From assembly GCA_038206355.1 (NCBI GenBank), contig JBBRAY010000008.1, positions 1-64,000 of the forward strand: a stretch of DNA of 64,000 nt, written 5' to 3'. The position numbers and the translations under genes are program-made. The notes below the pieces were generated by a model. The model saw nothing but the letters and a program-made list of their open reading frames with translations, did no database searches and was not told the origin of the DNA. This stretch comes from JAPLDB01 sp038206355 (GTDB lineage: Bacteria > Bacteroidota > Bacteroidia > AKYH767-A > 2013-40CM-41-45). Of this stretch, positions 17,181-25,868 are shown piece by piece (position 1 is the first letter of the stretch; each line of letters begins with the position of its first letter).

Positions 17181-17579
17181 ATGAGTACAGATCAGCGATA
17201 TAAACCCGGAACATGCAATATGGGTGAGCGCGAGATCTCTGTCCGAAAAAAATTTCTTGTATTTTTTTCTATCATCATGGCAGGATTTACCGCTTCCTGT
17301 TTTGCCTTTTGTGAATCCATTTTTTGCTGGGTTGCTTTAATTGTCTCTTCCTTCGCCATGATGGTCATCTATCTGGAAATCAGGTACCGCTTTTGTATCC
17401 TTTTTGGTTTTTTTCATTTGTATAATTTCCATCACCTGGGAAACCTCGATGAAGTACGTTGTAAGGATGACCAGTCCACTGACCGCAAAAGAGTAAAAAA
17501 AATTGTCATGCAGGCGCTGTTTATATCCGTGCTCTATTCAACCATCATTCACATGATGGCGATGAATAATCCCTTCTGA
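17181..17579 (+). CDS. Small membrane protein of unknown function
   Basis: 132 residues, with a soluble N-terminus YKPGTCNMGEREISVRKKF followed by two close helices (about 25-45 and 48-66) and a third near the C-terminus. The PGTCNxGxxEIxxRK motif recurs in small Bacteroidota membrane proteins as I remember them, but no function is known to me. It follows the SPFH gene by 46 bases on the same strand and could be cotranscribed. Ends before a bidirectional-looking terminator. Confidence 0.65.
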   Translation: MSTDQRYKPGTCNMGEREISVRKKFLVFFSIIMAGFTASCFAFCESIFCWVALIVSSFAMMVIYLEIRYRFCILFGFFHLYNFHHLGNLDEVRCKDDQSTDRKRVKKIVMQALFISVLYSTIIHMMAMNNPF

Positions 17580-17589
17580 AAAACGCGAA

Positions 17590-17624
17590 CAAAAAAAATC
17601 CTCCTGAAAAAAATTCCGGGAGGA
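17590..17624 (-). terminator. Intrinsic terminator between convergent genes
   Basis: TCCTCC (17599-17604) pairs with GGAGGA (17619-17624). On the minus strand it is followed by an 8-T tract (complement of 17591-17598), serving the glutamate dehydrogenase gene that ends at 17652. Confidence 0.7.
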
Positions 17625-17651
17625 CTTTGAATATAGATTTCTGATTCCGGC

Positions 17652-19076
17652 CTATGGGAAAATTCCGAGTGCCTGATATGAAACGCCGAGCTTATTGATT
17701 CCACTCACAAATGCTGCAGTACGCAAATCTTCAATTTTCGGATTCCTGTTTCTCACTTCTCGTATTTCATTGTAAGCAAAGATCATCGTTTCTTCCAGTC
17801 CGCTTCTTACCAGATCAATTTCATCAGCACCCCGGGTAAGGATTTTTTTATCCCGTTCGGCCATCGTTTTTCCTGTAATGGTTTCTACAGCACCAATCAT
17901 ATTTCCTGTTGCCAATCCCTGAAAACGTTTTTCCATTCTTCCGAAACGTACGTGGGAAAGATTTTTCAGCCACTCAAAATAAGAAACTGTAACACCACCG
18001 GCATTGAGGAAAAGATCAGGAATGATCAGTACTTTTTTCTGGTTCAATACGGCTTCTCCGTTTTTTGTAACCGGTCCGTTGGCGCCCTCTGCAATCACCT
18101 TTGCTTTGATGCGCGGAGCATTGTCTTTGTTAATCTGATTTTCAAGTGCCGCAGGAATTAAAATATCACATTCCGCTTCGAGTAATTCCAAAGAGTTGGT
18201 GTAGTTTTGGGCACCCGGAAAATTCAGGATGGAACCGGTTGACTGCCTGTGTTGATATACCTCTTCAACATCCAGGCCTTTTACATTATAGATACCACCT
18301 TCACGTTCTGCAATGCCAACGATCAATCCGCCGGCTTCCATACAAAACTTAGCAGAATAATATCCTACGTTTCCCAGGCCCTGTACAATAATTTTCTTCC
18401 CTTCTATCCCGGTGGTAAGTCCGCAGGCTTTCATGTCATCAGCATTGCTCAATGCTTCGCGGATACCAAAGAAAACACCCTGTCCGGTTGCTTCCGTTCT
18501 TCCCTGGATTCCTCCCTGACCAATTGGCTTTCCGGTAACACAACCCAATGCATTCAGGTCATCAAATTTAAACGTTGCATACGTATCTGCAATCCAAGCC
18601 ATCTCACGCGAACCACTGCCGTAATCCGGCGCCGGAACATCTACGGATGGCCCGATCATATTTTTCTTGATCAGTTCAGTAGTATAACGCCGGGTGATGC
18701 GCTCCATCTGACGCGGGGTATAATTCCGCGGGCTGATTTTAATACCACCTTTTGCTCCACCAAACGGAACATCAACCACTGCACATTTAAATGTCATCAG
18801 TGTTGCAAGCGCTTTTACTTCGTCTTCGTTTACAAACTCACTATAACGGATACCACCTTTGGTAGGCGTTTTATGGTGCGAGTGCTGAACGCGAATTCCT
18901 TCTATCACTTCTATCTTTCCTTCAATCTCTATCGGGAAATACATTTTGTAAATGCTGTTGCAGATTTTTATCTGATTCAACAGACCGGGTTCGAAGTCGG
19001 TGAATGCCGCAGCTTTATCAAAGTAAGAAAGTACATCATTGTAAAACTTACTACCGTTTTCAAGATCGTTTTTCAT
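17652..19076 (-). CDS. gdhA: Glu/Leu/Phe/Val-type dehydrogenase, probable glutamate dehydrogenase
   Basis: Interconverts glutamate and 2-oxoglutarate plus ammonia with a nicotinamide cofactor. 474 residues. The N-terminal domain carries KGGIRYSEFVNEDEVKALA and the catalytic-lysine stretch FKCAVVDVPFGGAKGG. PAPDYGSGSREMAW gives the substrate-binding Asp. The Rossmann domain has VQGLGNVG. The length exceeds the common 410-425 of this branch, partly by a longer C-terminus. Amino acid preference (Glu against branched-chain) cannot be settled by eye. ATG at 19076. Confidence 0.9.
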   Translation of the reverse strand: MKNDLENGSKFYNDVLSYFDKAAAFTDFEPGLLNQIKICNSIYKMYFPIEIEGKIEVIEGIRVQHSHHKTPTKGGIRYSEFVNEDEVKALATLMTFKCAVVDVPFGGAKGGIKISPRNYTPRQMERITRRYTTELIKKNMIGPSVDVPAPDYGSGSREMAWIADTYATFKFDDLNALGCVTGKPIGQGGIQGRTEATGQGVFFGIREALSNADDMKACGLTTGIEGKKIIVQGLGNVGYYSAKFCMEAGGLIVGIAEREGGIYNVKGLDVEEVYQHRQSTGSILNFPGAQNYTNSLELLEAECDILIPAALENQINKDNAPRIKAKVIAEGANGPVTKNGEAVLNQKKVLIIPDLFLNAGGVTVSYFEWLKNLSHVRFGRMEKRFQGLATGNMIGAVETITGKTMAERDKKILTRGADEIDLVRSGLEETMIFAYNEIREVRNRNPKIEDLRTAAFVSGINKLGVSYQALGIFP

Positions 19077-19231
19077 TTATTTCTGATTGGTTTTTTTGTG
19101 ATGATGTAATGCTTTCCCATGTCGCATTACGTATGTATAGTTTTGGGGGTGGCAAAAGTAAAAGAAGCCTTGACATATGGCAAATATTGAACACACAATT
19201 ATTGACAAACGTAAAGCAGCTTCATTTTGCC

Positions 19232-19239
19232 TACTTTTG
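19232..19239 (+). promoter_or_regulatory. Putative -7 box for sufS
   Basis: TACTTTTG fits the Bacteroidota -7 consensus TAnnTTTG exactly and lies 16 bases before the ATG at 19255. No well-spaced -33 TTTG is seen. It argues that translation begins at 19255 rather than at 19177. Confidence 0.35.
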
Positions 19240-19254
19240 CGGAACAATTACCTT

Positions 19255-20532
19255 ATGACTTTGCAAACTAACAAGATAGCTCCGGAATTGCCTGTAACTG
19301 AGCGGAGAAACGATTTTCCCATCCTGAACCAAATGGCGTATGGTAAGCCGCTGATCTATTTTGACAATGCTGCCACATCTCAAAAACCACAGGTTGTAAT
19401 TGATTCACTTGTAAAGTATTACGCTGAAAACAATGCCAATATTCACCGTGGTGTGCATTACCTGAGTCAGAAAGCCTCGCAGGCATTTGATGATGTAAGG
19501 GTAAAAGTTCAAAACCTGATCGGTGCGAATTCAGAACGGGAAATAATTTTTACACGCGGGACCACAGAGAGTATCAATCTTGTTGCCGCAACGTGGGGCA
19601 GAAAAAATATTTCAGCAGGCGATGAAATTATAGTTTCTGCAATGGAACACCATAGCAATATTGTTCCGTGGCAAATGCTGTGTGAAGAGAAGGATGCTGT
19701 GCTGAAAGTTATACCGATGAATGATGCCGGTGAATTGCTGATAGAGGATTTTAAAAAACTCCTTTCACCCAAAACAAAATTTGTTTCTATAGTTCACACT
19801 TCCAATTCACTCGGTACGATAAATCCGATTCACGATATTATAAAGATTGTCCGGAATTATTCTTCCTCCACGGGAGCGGCCTTCCTCCCTGTCCTTATTG
19901 ATGGCGCACAGGCTATCGCGCACAGTGAAATTAATGTGCAGGAAATGGATTGTGATTTTTTTGCTTTCAGCGGACATAAAGTTTTCGGTCCAACAGGTGT
20001 AGGATGCTTATATGGTAAACTGAATCTGCTGGAAGAAATGCCGCCATATCAAGGTGGAGGAGAAATGATTCATTCTGTTTCATTCAAAAAAACAACTTAT
20101 AATGAAGTCCCGTTTAAGTTCGAAGCAGGAACACCAAACATTGCCGATGTGATTGCTCTTGGCACTGCGATAGATTACCTGAATTCATTGGATAGAAATT
20201 CAATTTCAGTTTATGAAAATGAACTGTTGGAATATGCAACTGAAAAACTGAAATCAATTCCGGAAATCCGTTTGATTGGTACGGCAGAAGAAAAGACGAG
20301 CGTTGTATCTTTTATTATCGAAGGCGTGAATGCACTCGATGCAGGAATGTATCTCGATACGCTGGGTGTAGCCGTTCGTACCGGACATCATTGTACAGAG
20401 CCGGTGATGGATTTTTTCAAAATTCCCGGTACAATTCGCGCGTCGTTTCTCTTTTATAATACGAAAGAAGAGATTGATGTGATGGTAGAGGGGGTGAAGA
20501 AGGCGATAGGGTTGCTAAGGCCTCACCCTTAG
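19255..20532 (+). CDS. sufS: Cysteine desulfurase, SufS family
   Basis: PLP enzyme that mobilises sulfur from cysteine as an enzyme-bound persulfide for Fe-S cluster assembly. 425 residues from ATG 19255. Seen: YFDNAATSQKP near the N-terminus, MEHHSNIVPWQ, the PLP lysine in FSGHKVFGPTG, and the group II catalytic-Cys loop RTGHHCTEPVM. This is the SufS/CsdA-type rather than IscS-type active-site loop. The sufBCD genes are not in the window. A small palindrome follows the stop. Confidence 0.94.
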   Translation: MTLQTNKIAPELPVTERRNDFPILNQMAYGKPLIYFDNAATSQKPQVVIDSLVKYYAENNANIHRGVHYLSQKASQAFDDVRVKVQNLIGANSEREIIFTRGTTESINLVAATWGRKNISAGDEIIVSAMEHHSNIVPWQMLCEEKDAVLKVIPMNDAGELLIEDFKKLLSPKTKFVSIVHTSNSLGTINPIHDIIKIVRNYSSSTGAAFLPVLIDGAQAIAHSEINVQEMDCDFFAFSGHKVFGPTGVGCLYGKLNLLEEMPPYQGGGEMIHSVSFKKTTYNEVPFKFEAGTPNIADVIALGTAIDYLNSLDRNSISVYENELLEYATEKLKSIPEIRLIGTAEEKTSVVSFIIEGVNALDAGMYLDTLGVAVRTGHHCTEPVMDFFKIPGTIRASFLFYNTKEEIDVMVEGVKKAIGLLRPHP

Positions 20533-20533
20533 T

Positions 20534-20552
20534 CCCTCTCCAAAGGAGAGGG
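20534..20552 (+). terminator. Hairpin after sufS (possible terminator)
   Basis: CCCTCTCC (20534-20541) and GGAGAGGG (20545-20552) form a perfect 8-bp stem with an AAA loop, starting one base past the sufS stop codon. Only a weak AAATTTG follows, so it may be a REP-type repeat rather than a true Rho-independent terminator. Confidence 0.45.
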
Positions 20553-20848
20553 AAATTTGTTTCCGTTACCTTTTGTAACTGTAAAGTATTGTTGAATCAG
20601 TCGATAAAAAACATGCTCATTTGTTTCCGTTTCAATTTGTATTGAAGACAAAAATCGCAACAGTTCAATTTCTCCCGCTCTCCCTTTCTTTATGTCTCCG
20701 TTTCTTTTATATGCTTTACGGAATATTTGAACCAATCAATAAAATCAATTTCATTTATTTGAATATCAATTGGTCCCTTAAACCAGAATACGAACGATCC
20801 AATCCCTCCCGCTCACTTCATCCCCCATTCTCCCTTTCTGCTTTACTC
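20553..20848. other. Intergenic region without recognised gene
   Basis: About 300 AT-rich bases between the convergent ends of sufS and the DUF6642-like gene. Pyrimidine-rich stretches such as TCTCCCGCTCTCCCTTTC recur (around 20670-20690 and 20805-20840). I see no gene, RNA or promoter. Confidence 0.5.
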
Positions 20849-21418
20849 CTACTGGTATTGAAACCTAAAGTTTAAACGATTGATTAATCTTCGATAATTC
20901 TTCTTCAGATCACGGTCAACAGCACGAACGTCTTTATACTCCTGAAATTTACGAATCAGCAGCATGTCAAATACAGAGCTTTCGAGGAAATCAATATCCC
21001 CTCTAAATCCGCATACACATAGGGCCCGCGTTTTTTTGAGGAATTTTTTGATGTTACGCTCATTCGTATCGAGTGTATTGCAGCTACCGAAGTGAATGAT
21101 TTTATTTTCGCAGGAACCATTTAGTGTCTCTGCGAGCTCCTCCAGATTTAAATAATCATTCCCCACCTTAATTTGCTCCGGATTACCATGAAATGCCAGA
21201 TATGCAATGGTATAATTCTGATACCTCTTCTGTTTCCAGAGTGACAGGTAATATTTTAGATTATCTTTTGTACCACAATTTTTGTGGATGTACTCAATGC
21301 CACAGTTGGCTTGTAAAAAATCCAGGGCAGCGCCAACAGTTGACTTGTCACGCAGGTCTTTATCCCAATCACCTTCCAGGCAGAATACATTCTTGTTCAG
21401 ATTTGTTGCAATAGTCAT
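20849..21418 (-). CDS. DUF6642-like protein with caspase/CHAT-type His-Cys dyad pattern
   Basis: 189 residues, soluble, no signal peptide. From memory it matches the DUF6642 pattern: VFCLEGDWDKDLRDKSTV at the N-terminus, IEYIHKNCGTKDNL, then YLAFHGNP and IIHFGSCNTL, then ALCVCGFRGDIDFLESS. A hydrophobic strand ending in His77-Gly78, and a second strand ending in Gly-Ser-Cys113, have the order, spacing and context of the catalytic dyad of C14/CHAT-like proteases. Protease activity is an inference, not an established property of this family. ATG at 21418; monocistronic. Confidence 0.7.
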   Translation of the reverse strand: MTIATNLNKNVFCLEGDWDKDLRDKSTVGAALDFLQANCGIEYIHKNCGTKDNLKYYLSLWKQKRYQNYTIAYLAFHGNPEQIKVGNDYLNLEELAETLNGSCENKIIHFGSCNTLDTNERNIKKFLKKTRALCVCGFRGDIDFLESSVFDMLLIRKFQEYKDVRAVDRDLKKNYRRLINRLNFRFQYQ

Positions 21419-21496
21419 AATTCAATTCTTCCTTTCTAATATTTGTACGAATAACCAATCAATGCGAATATTCGAATAACGAATCCAAAGATTTTT

Positions 21497-22285
21497 TTAC
21501 CGTTTGAAATTGGGTTTTCGTTTTTCCAGGAATGCAGAGATCCCTTCTTTCACATCGTCTTTACCAAAACATTTTCCGAATTCTTCTATTTCAAATTTAA
21601 ATCCGTCAACACCCGGAGTATGATAAACATCAACGCATTTTATTATTGAAGCAACAGCGACCGGACTTACCGCATTAATTTTATTTATAATCGTTTTACA
21701 TTTTTCCATCAGCAATTCACGGGTTGTAACATCATTAACAAGACCCAATTGATGCGCTGTCTGTGAATCAATCATATCACCCGTCATCAGCAGTTCCAAC
21801 GCTTTTCCTTTTCCGATCAGTTGAACCATTCGTTGTGTTCCGCCATAACCCGGAATCAATCCGAGCTTCACTTCCGGTTGACCGAATTTTGCGTTATCGC
21901 TGGCAAAACGCAAATGACAACTCATCGCCAGTTCGCATCCTCCGCCCAGTGCAAATCCATTCACGGCAGCAATAACCGGCTTTGGACAAAGTTCAATGCT
22001 TCGGAAAATTTTATGTCCGTCGGCGCTGAGTTTTTTTCCTTCTTCAACAGAATATTTTGCGAACTCAGATATATCAGCTCCTGCAACAAATGCTTTTTCA
22101 CCGGCTCCGGTTATAATCATTCCGGCAACTGAAGAATCATTCACGCCTTCTTCCACGGCCATACCGATTTCCTGAATCGTGAGATGATTCAATGCATTCA
22201 GTTTATCAGGGCGGTTAACGGTGATTATTAAAATTCCGTTATCGATTTCTGAGAGGATATTTTTATATAATGTTGATATAGTCAC
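21497..22285 (-). CDS. Enoyl-CoA hydratase/isomerase (crotonase family)
   Basis: 262 residues, of usual crotonase length. Seen: NRPDKLNALN, the oxyanion-hole stretch AFVAGADISEF, NGFALGGGCELAMSCHLRFAS with the first catalytic Glu, and FGQPEVKLGLIPGYGGTQR with the second. This is the short-chain enoyl-CoA hydratase signature (fatty or amino acid degradation). It follows the B12-binding mutase subunit by 37 bases on the same strand, suggesting a shared acyl-CoA pathway. ATG at 22285. Confidence 0.92.
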   Translation of the reverse strand: MTISTLYKNILSEIDNGILIITVNRPDKLNALNHLTIQEIGMAVEEGVNDSSVAGMIITGAGEKAFVAGADISEFAKYSVEEGKKLSADGHKIFRSIELCPKPVIAAVNGFALGGGCELAMSCHLRFASDNAKFGQPEVKLGLIPGYGGTQRMVQLIGKGKALELLMTGDMIDSQTAHQLGLVNDVTTRELLMEKCKTIINKINAVSPVAVASIIKCVDVYHTPGVDGFKFEIEEFGKCFGKDDVKEGISAFLEKRKPNFKR

Positions 22286-22299
22286 TTTTGGTGTTTTAT

Positions 22300-22319
22300 C
22301 CCCGACTTGATAGTCGGGG
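22300..22319. repeat. Hairpin between mutase subunit and crotonase genes
   Basis: CCCCGAC (22300-22306) and GTCGGGG (22313-22319) form a perfect 7-bp stem with loop TTGATA. There is no T tract on either side, so it looks like an intergenic palindromic repeat or mRNA-processing hairpin rather than a terminator. Confidence 0.5.
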
Positions 22320-22322
22320 TAA

Positions 22323-22772
22323 TTAAAAATTTCTTCTTTGTTGAACTTCTTCTTTAATGTATTTTACAATTTCATCGGTGTTGGTTCCCGGGTCGAATAA
22401 TTTTCCGGCGCCGAGTTCATTTAGTTTCTTCATATCATCGGCAGGAATAATTCCTCCGCCGGTTAACAATACGTCATTCATTCCTTTCTCTTTCATCAGT
22501 GCAATAATTTTCGGAAACACAGTATTGTGTGCGCCGGAAAGAATGCTGATGCCGATTACATCAACGTCTTCCTGCATGGCGGCATTCACAACCATCTCCG
22601 GTGTTTGCCGAAGGCCGGTATAAATTACTTCCATGCCGGCATCACGAAGAAATGATGCAATCACTTTTGCGCCACGATCATGTCCATCCAATCCAACCTT
22701 TGCGATGAGTACACGGATGGGACGTGAGAATTTTTTTTCTGATGAAACAGAAGTGGTTTTTATTTCCTGCAT
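22323..22772 (-). CDS. Cobalamin-binding subunit of a methylmalonyl-CoA-mutase-type enzyme
   Basis: 149 residues comprising only the B12-binding domain. The base-off/His-on signature DxHxxG is present as LDGHDRG (Asp29, His31, Gly34), followed by VDVIGISILSGAH (SxL) and LLTGGGIIP (GG), as in MCM small C-terminal subunits. A catalytic TIM-barrel subunit must be encoded elsewhere. As a free subunit next to a crotonase, it could serve methylmalonyl-, isobutyryl- or related acyl-CoA mutases. ATG at 22772. Confidence 0.88.
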   Translation of the reverse strand: MQEIKTTSVSSEKKFSRPIRVLIAKVGLDGHDRGAKVIASFLRDAGMEVIYTGLRQTPEMVVNAAMQEDVDVIGISILSGAHNTVFPKIIALMKEKGMNDVLLTGGGIIPADDMKKLNELGAGKLFDPGTNTDEIVKYIKEEVQQRRNF

Positions 22773-23180
22773 AAATGAGCCCTGAAGGTTTGGGAGTGGT
22801 TCAAAGTTAATAAAGGGGAATGACCCCCTAAACCATTATATCAGGATTTTTTAGTTAAGAAGTTATTGTGTTAATTATCAAATGGAAAGGTTTTAAATTG
22901 TCAATTATTAATAACTGACTGATTAAAATATCAATAAATTGATATTGAGTATTAAATAAGGAATTGACTGAAAAACAGGCTTTTCAGGAATAACTAAAAG
23001 CTAAGGCCGGGAGGGTAAAAACAGGATAATAAAAGGCTGGACGGTTAAAAATAATACAGTCAAATTGTAAGTAATCAGGTCAGATATGATGGTACATGGA
23101 CAGACACTTTTACAAAATGAGTTACAAAGGAATCTACATGAAATTCTATCCTGTCCTTAAGATTTTTGCAAAAAATAATG
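22773..23180. other. Intergenic region of about 410 bases, no gene seen
   Basis: AT-rich divergent region between the B12-subunit gene and the T9SS protein gene. It contains short runs like TCAATAAATTGATATTGA (around 22930-22950, self-complementary in part). I find no ORF, tRNA or known RNA. Confidence 0.5.
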
Positions 23181-23208
23181 TAAATTTGAGAAAACTATCT
23201 ATAGATAG
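23181..23208 (+). promoter_or_regulatory. -7 box and perfect 14-base palindrome before a T9SS protein gene
   Basis: TAAATTTG (23181-23188) fits the TAnnTTTG -7 element. CTATCTATAGATAG (23195-23208), a perfect palindrome, follows and would cover the expected transcription start, with the ATG at 23214 only five bases on. The position is that of an operator or a 5'-end hairpin. The spacing to the nearest TTTTTG (23163-23168) is short, so the promoter call is tentative. Confidence 0.35.
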
Positions 23209-23213
23209 GTGAG

Positions 23214-25136
23214 ATGAATAAAGTTCTACTGCTCTTATGCATTTCCCTTTTATGTTTTGAAACTTCTTTCTCTCAGAAAAGAAACAACATCTGGTGTTTC
23301 GGAGACAGCGCTTTGATTGATTTTAACACTCCAAACAACCCTGTTACCGGAATGAGTTCTGTAAGAAGCCGAGGCTCATGTGTTTCTATTGCCGATACTT
23401 CGGGACAACTTCTTTTCTATGCATATACAAGATATGGTATGTCGGGCAATACAACTTTGGTCATGAATAAAAATAACCAGATCATGCAAAATAGAAGCAA
23501 TATTGTTGGTGAGGGCTGGTACACTGAATTAATAATAATTCCTTATGCAAATCAAAATGATTTGTATTATCTATTCTCAATATCTGTGACCGGCAGCAGT
23601 CAACTAGGACTTTATTATTCTGTTATTGATATGAGTATGAACGGAGGGCTTGGAATCGTAACTCAAAAAAATATGCAGTTATCGAATTTACAATCTGTGG
23701 ATGGTATTCAGGCGATTAGACATTCTAATGGAAGAGACTGGTGGTTACTGTTTCTTCCATGGCCAGTCAATCCGTCAAATGAATTCCAAACTTTCTTAAT
23801 TGATACGAATGGAATATCAGGTCCCATAATTCAAACAGTAGGATCAAACAGGGTTGGTGTTTCAGATGGAATCGCATTCACTCAAAATGGAACCAGATTT
23901 TATTTAAAAACTCATTTTGGATTGGTCGAAAGATACGATTTTGACAGGTGTTCAGGAGTTATTTCAAACCCTCTTAATATAGAGCCTGAGTCAAATGGTA
24001 ATTTCTATTTTGGAATTGCTATTTCTAAAAACGATAGCATTTTATACTTATCAAATCAGAATTCTAATTCACATGGTTACTTATTTCAATATAATTTAAT
24101 TGCACCCAATATTGCAACTTCAAGAGATACAATTTTTGATTTTGATTACTCCATATTTCCCAATAATTGCGTTGGTCAATTACGTTTGGCGCCAGACAAT
24201 AAAATCTATATGACTAGCACAGATTGGGGAACCAGCAGTCTCTACTATGATAGCATGACCTATACTCCGTATAATATGAATCTTGGAGTTATAAATTCCC
24301 CGAATTATTTAGGAACTCCATGCAATTTTCAACCATTCAGTTTTTCTCTGGGAGGCAAAAGAACTTATTGGTCTTTACCCAACAACCCGAATTATGATTT
24401 AGGTCCGCTCGTAAACAGCCCTTGTTATTTCTCAGTAAATTTTTCTGCCACAGATTCAATTTGTGCCGGGAACTGCATTGACTTTACAAACTATACATTA
24501 AATGCTAATTCTTATCAATGGAATTTTCCAGGAGCAATACCGAATACCAGCACAGATATAAATCCGCAAAGTATCTGTTACCTTAACCCGGGCAACTACG
24601 ATGTAACACTTATTGCCTCAGATGCAACCGGAAGCGATACACTAACTCTCACAAACTATATTACAGTATTTCCAAGCCCTCCACAAGCCATCACTCAAAT
24701 CGGAGATACGCTTTTTGCAATCCCTCAGGCAGGAACTTATCAGTGGTACTTTAACGGTATTGTAATCAACGGAGCAACAGGTAGTTTTTATGTTGCACAG
24801 CAGAGCGGAGATTATAATGTGGTTCATACGGATACAAACGGATGCGAAGTAGAAGCAGCGGTGACCAATGTTGTAGCGGATGTACAATCGAGAATTGACA
24901 ATCGCCAATTGACAATTTTTCCAAATCCCGTGACAGACAAATTCACCATTCCTGCCAATCTATTCGAACCAGAAAAACCTGTCGACATCTCAATTTTCAA
25001 TGTGCCCGGAGAAAAGCTATATCATACTATTGATTACAGAAGGGAAATGGACTGTGGATTTCTCTCTCCTGGGATGTATATTCTGGAACTAATTTCTGAT
25101 AGTAAAATCTACAGGGCAAAGTTTGTCAAAAATTAA
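23214..25136 (+). CDS. T9SS-exported protein with PKD domain
   Basis: 640 residues. A signal peptide (MNKVLLLLCISLLCFETSFSQ) is followed by a roughly 400-residue propeller-like region beginning NNIWCFGDSALIDFNTP, then a PKD domain at about 430-490 (NSYQWNFPGA...YDVTLIASDATGSDTLTL), a spacer, and a C-terminal type A sorting domain (about 565-640: FPNPVTDKF, SPGMYILEL). The sorting domain directs export through the type IX system and surface attachment or release. The N-terminal region is clearly paralogous to the protein at 27939-29387. Ligand or activity unknown. Confidence 0.85.
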   Translation: MNKVLLLLCISLLCFETSFSQKRNNIWCFGDSALIDFNTPNNPVTGMSSVRSRGSCVSIADTSGQLLFYAYTRYGMSGNTTLVMNKNNQIMQNRSNIVGEGWYTELIIIPYANQNDLYYLFSISVTGSSQLGLYYSVIDMSMNGGLGIVTQKNMQLSNLQSVDGIQAIRHSNGRDWWLLFLPWPVNPSNEFQTFLIDTNGISGPIIQTVGSNRVGVSDGIAFTQNGTRFYLKTHFGLVERYDFDRCSGVISNPLNIEPESNGNFYFGIAISKNDSILYLSNQNSNSHGYLFQYNLIAPNIATSRDTIFDFDYSIFPNNCVGQLRLAPDNKIYMTSTDWGTSSLYYDSMTYTPYNMNLGVINSPNYLGTPCNFQPFSFSLGGKRTYWSLPNNPNYDLGPLVNSPCYFSVNFSATDSICAGNCIDFTNYTLNANSYQWNFPGAIPNTSTDINPQSICYLNPGNYDVTLIASDATGSDTLTLTNYITVFPSPPQAITQIGDTLFAIPQAGTYQWYFNGIVINGATGSFYVAQQSGDYNVVHTDTNGCEVEAAVTNVVADVQSRIDNRQLTIFPNPVTDKFTIPANLFEPEKPVDISIFNVPGEKLYHTIDYRREMDCGFLSPGMYILELISDSKIYRAKFVKN

Positions 25137-25222
25137 TTCTACTTTAATATTAATTTTTCGGACTGTTGCATCATCAACACCAAAGGTTTATCTTCGTAAA
25201 AGGAAAAAAGCAAATAATACTT

Positions 25223-25450
25223 ATGTCTGAAATAGAAAATCGCATTACAGTAAGTCCTGATCAATGTGGAGGCCGCCCTTGCATAAGAGGAATGAGAATT
25301 CGGGTTTCAGATGTATTGGATTTACTGGCAAATGGGCTTAATCAACAACAAGTTCTGGAAGAAATGCCCGATCTCGAAGCTGATGATATCAAGGCTTGCT
25401 TGACCTATGCATCTACAAGGCTTAATCATCCTGTTTTGAAAGCTGCATGA
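25223..25450 (+). CDS. DUF433 antitoxin-like protein
   Basis: 75 residues from ATG 25223; an earlier in-frame start at 25166 lacks support. The DUF433 winged-helix core is plain: ITVSPDQCGGRPCIRGMRI, then VSDVLDLLANGLNQQQVLEEMPDLEADDIKA. Such proteins are DNA-binding antitoxins paired with DUF5615 PIN-like proteins. The stop overlaps the start of the next gene by four bases (ATGA), so the two are translationally coupled. Confidence 0.88.
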   Translation: MSEIENRITVSPDQCGGRPCIRGMRIRVSDVLDLLANGLNQQQVLEEMPDLEADDIKACLTYASTRLNHPVLKAA

Positions 25451-25788
25451 ATGTGATGATTTGGCTTGACGCTCAGCTTTCTCCACTTCTCGTAAAGTGG
25501 ATTACTGAAACATTTGGGATGGATTGCAATCATGTTCGCGATTTAGGATTGAGGGATTCAACCGATAAAGAAATTTTTTTTTCTGCAAGAAAATCAGAGG
25601 CAATAATTATCACTAAAGATTCAGATTTTCAGGAACTCGTTTACAAGCATAAATCGCCACCGAAAATTATCTGGCTCACATGTGGTAATACCTCCAACGA
25701 ACATTTAAAAACAATTTTTCAGAAACGACTTCCTGAAGCTGTTGCTATCTTAAATACCGATTGTGATCTGGTAGAAATTACTGATTAA
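25447..25788 (+). CDS. DUF5615 PIN-like toxin
   Basis: 113 residues. The PIN-like (Mut7-C-type) fold shows its acidic residues in WLDAQLSPLL (Asp), ARKSEAIIITKDSDFQEL (Asp-x-Asp) and the strand PPKIIWLTCGN. The family is a predicted ribonuclease toxin partner of DUF433. Chromosomal copies are often non-toxic and pair activity is not well established. The start overlaps the antitoxin stop by four bases. Confidence 0.85.
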   Translation: MNVMIWLDAQLSPLLVKWITETFGMDCNHVRDLGLRDSTDKEIFFSARKSEAIIITKDSDFQELVYKHKSPPKIIWLTCGNTSNEHLKTIFQKRLPEAVAILNTDCDLVEITD

Positions 25789-25868
25789 GATTCAGCTTGC
25801 CGAAGAATACTAATTGAGATCCTCTCTCTATCCATTCATTTCCTACTTTTACCGCAAACCCGATCCCC

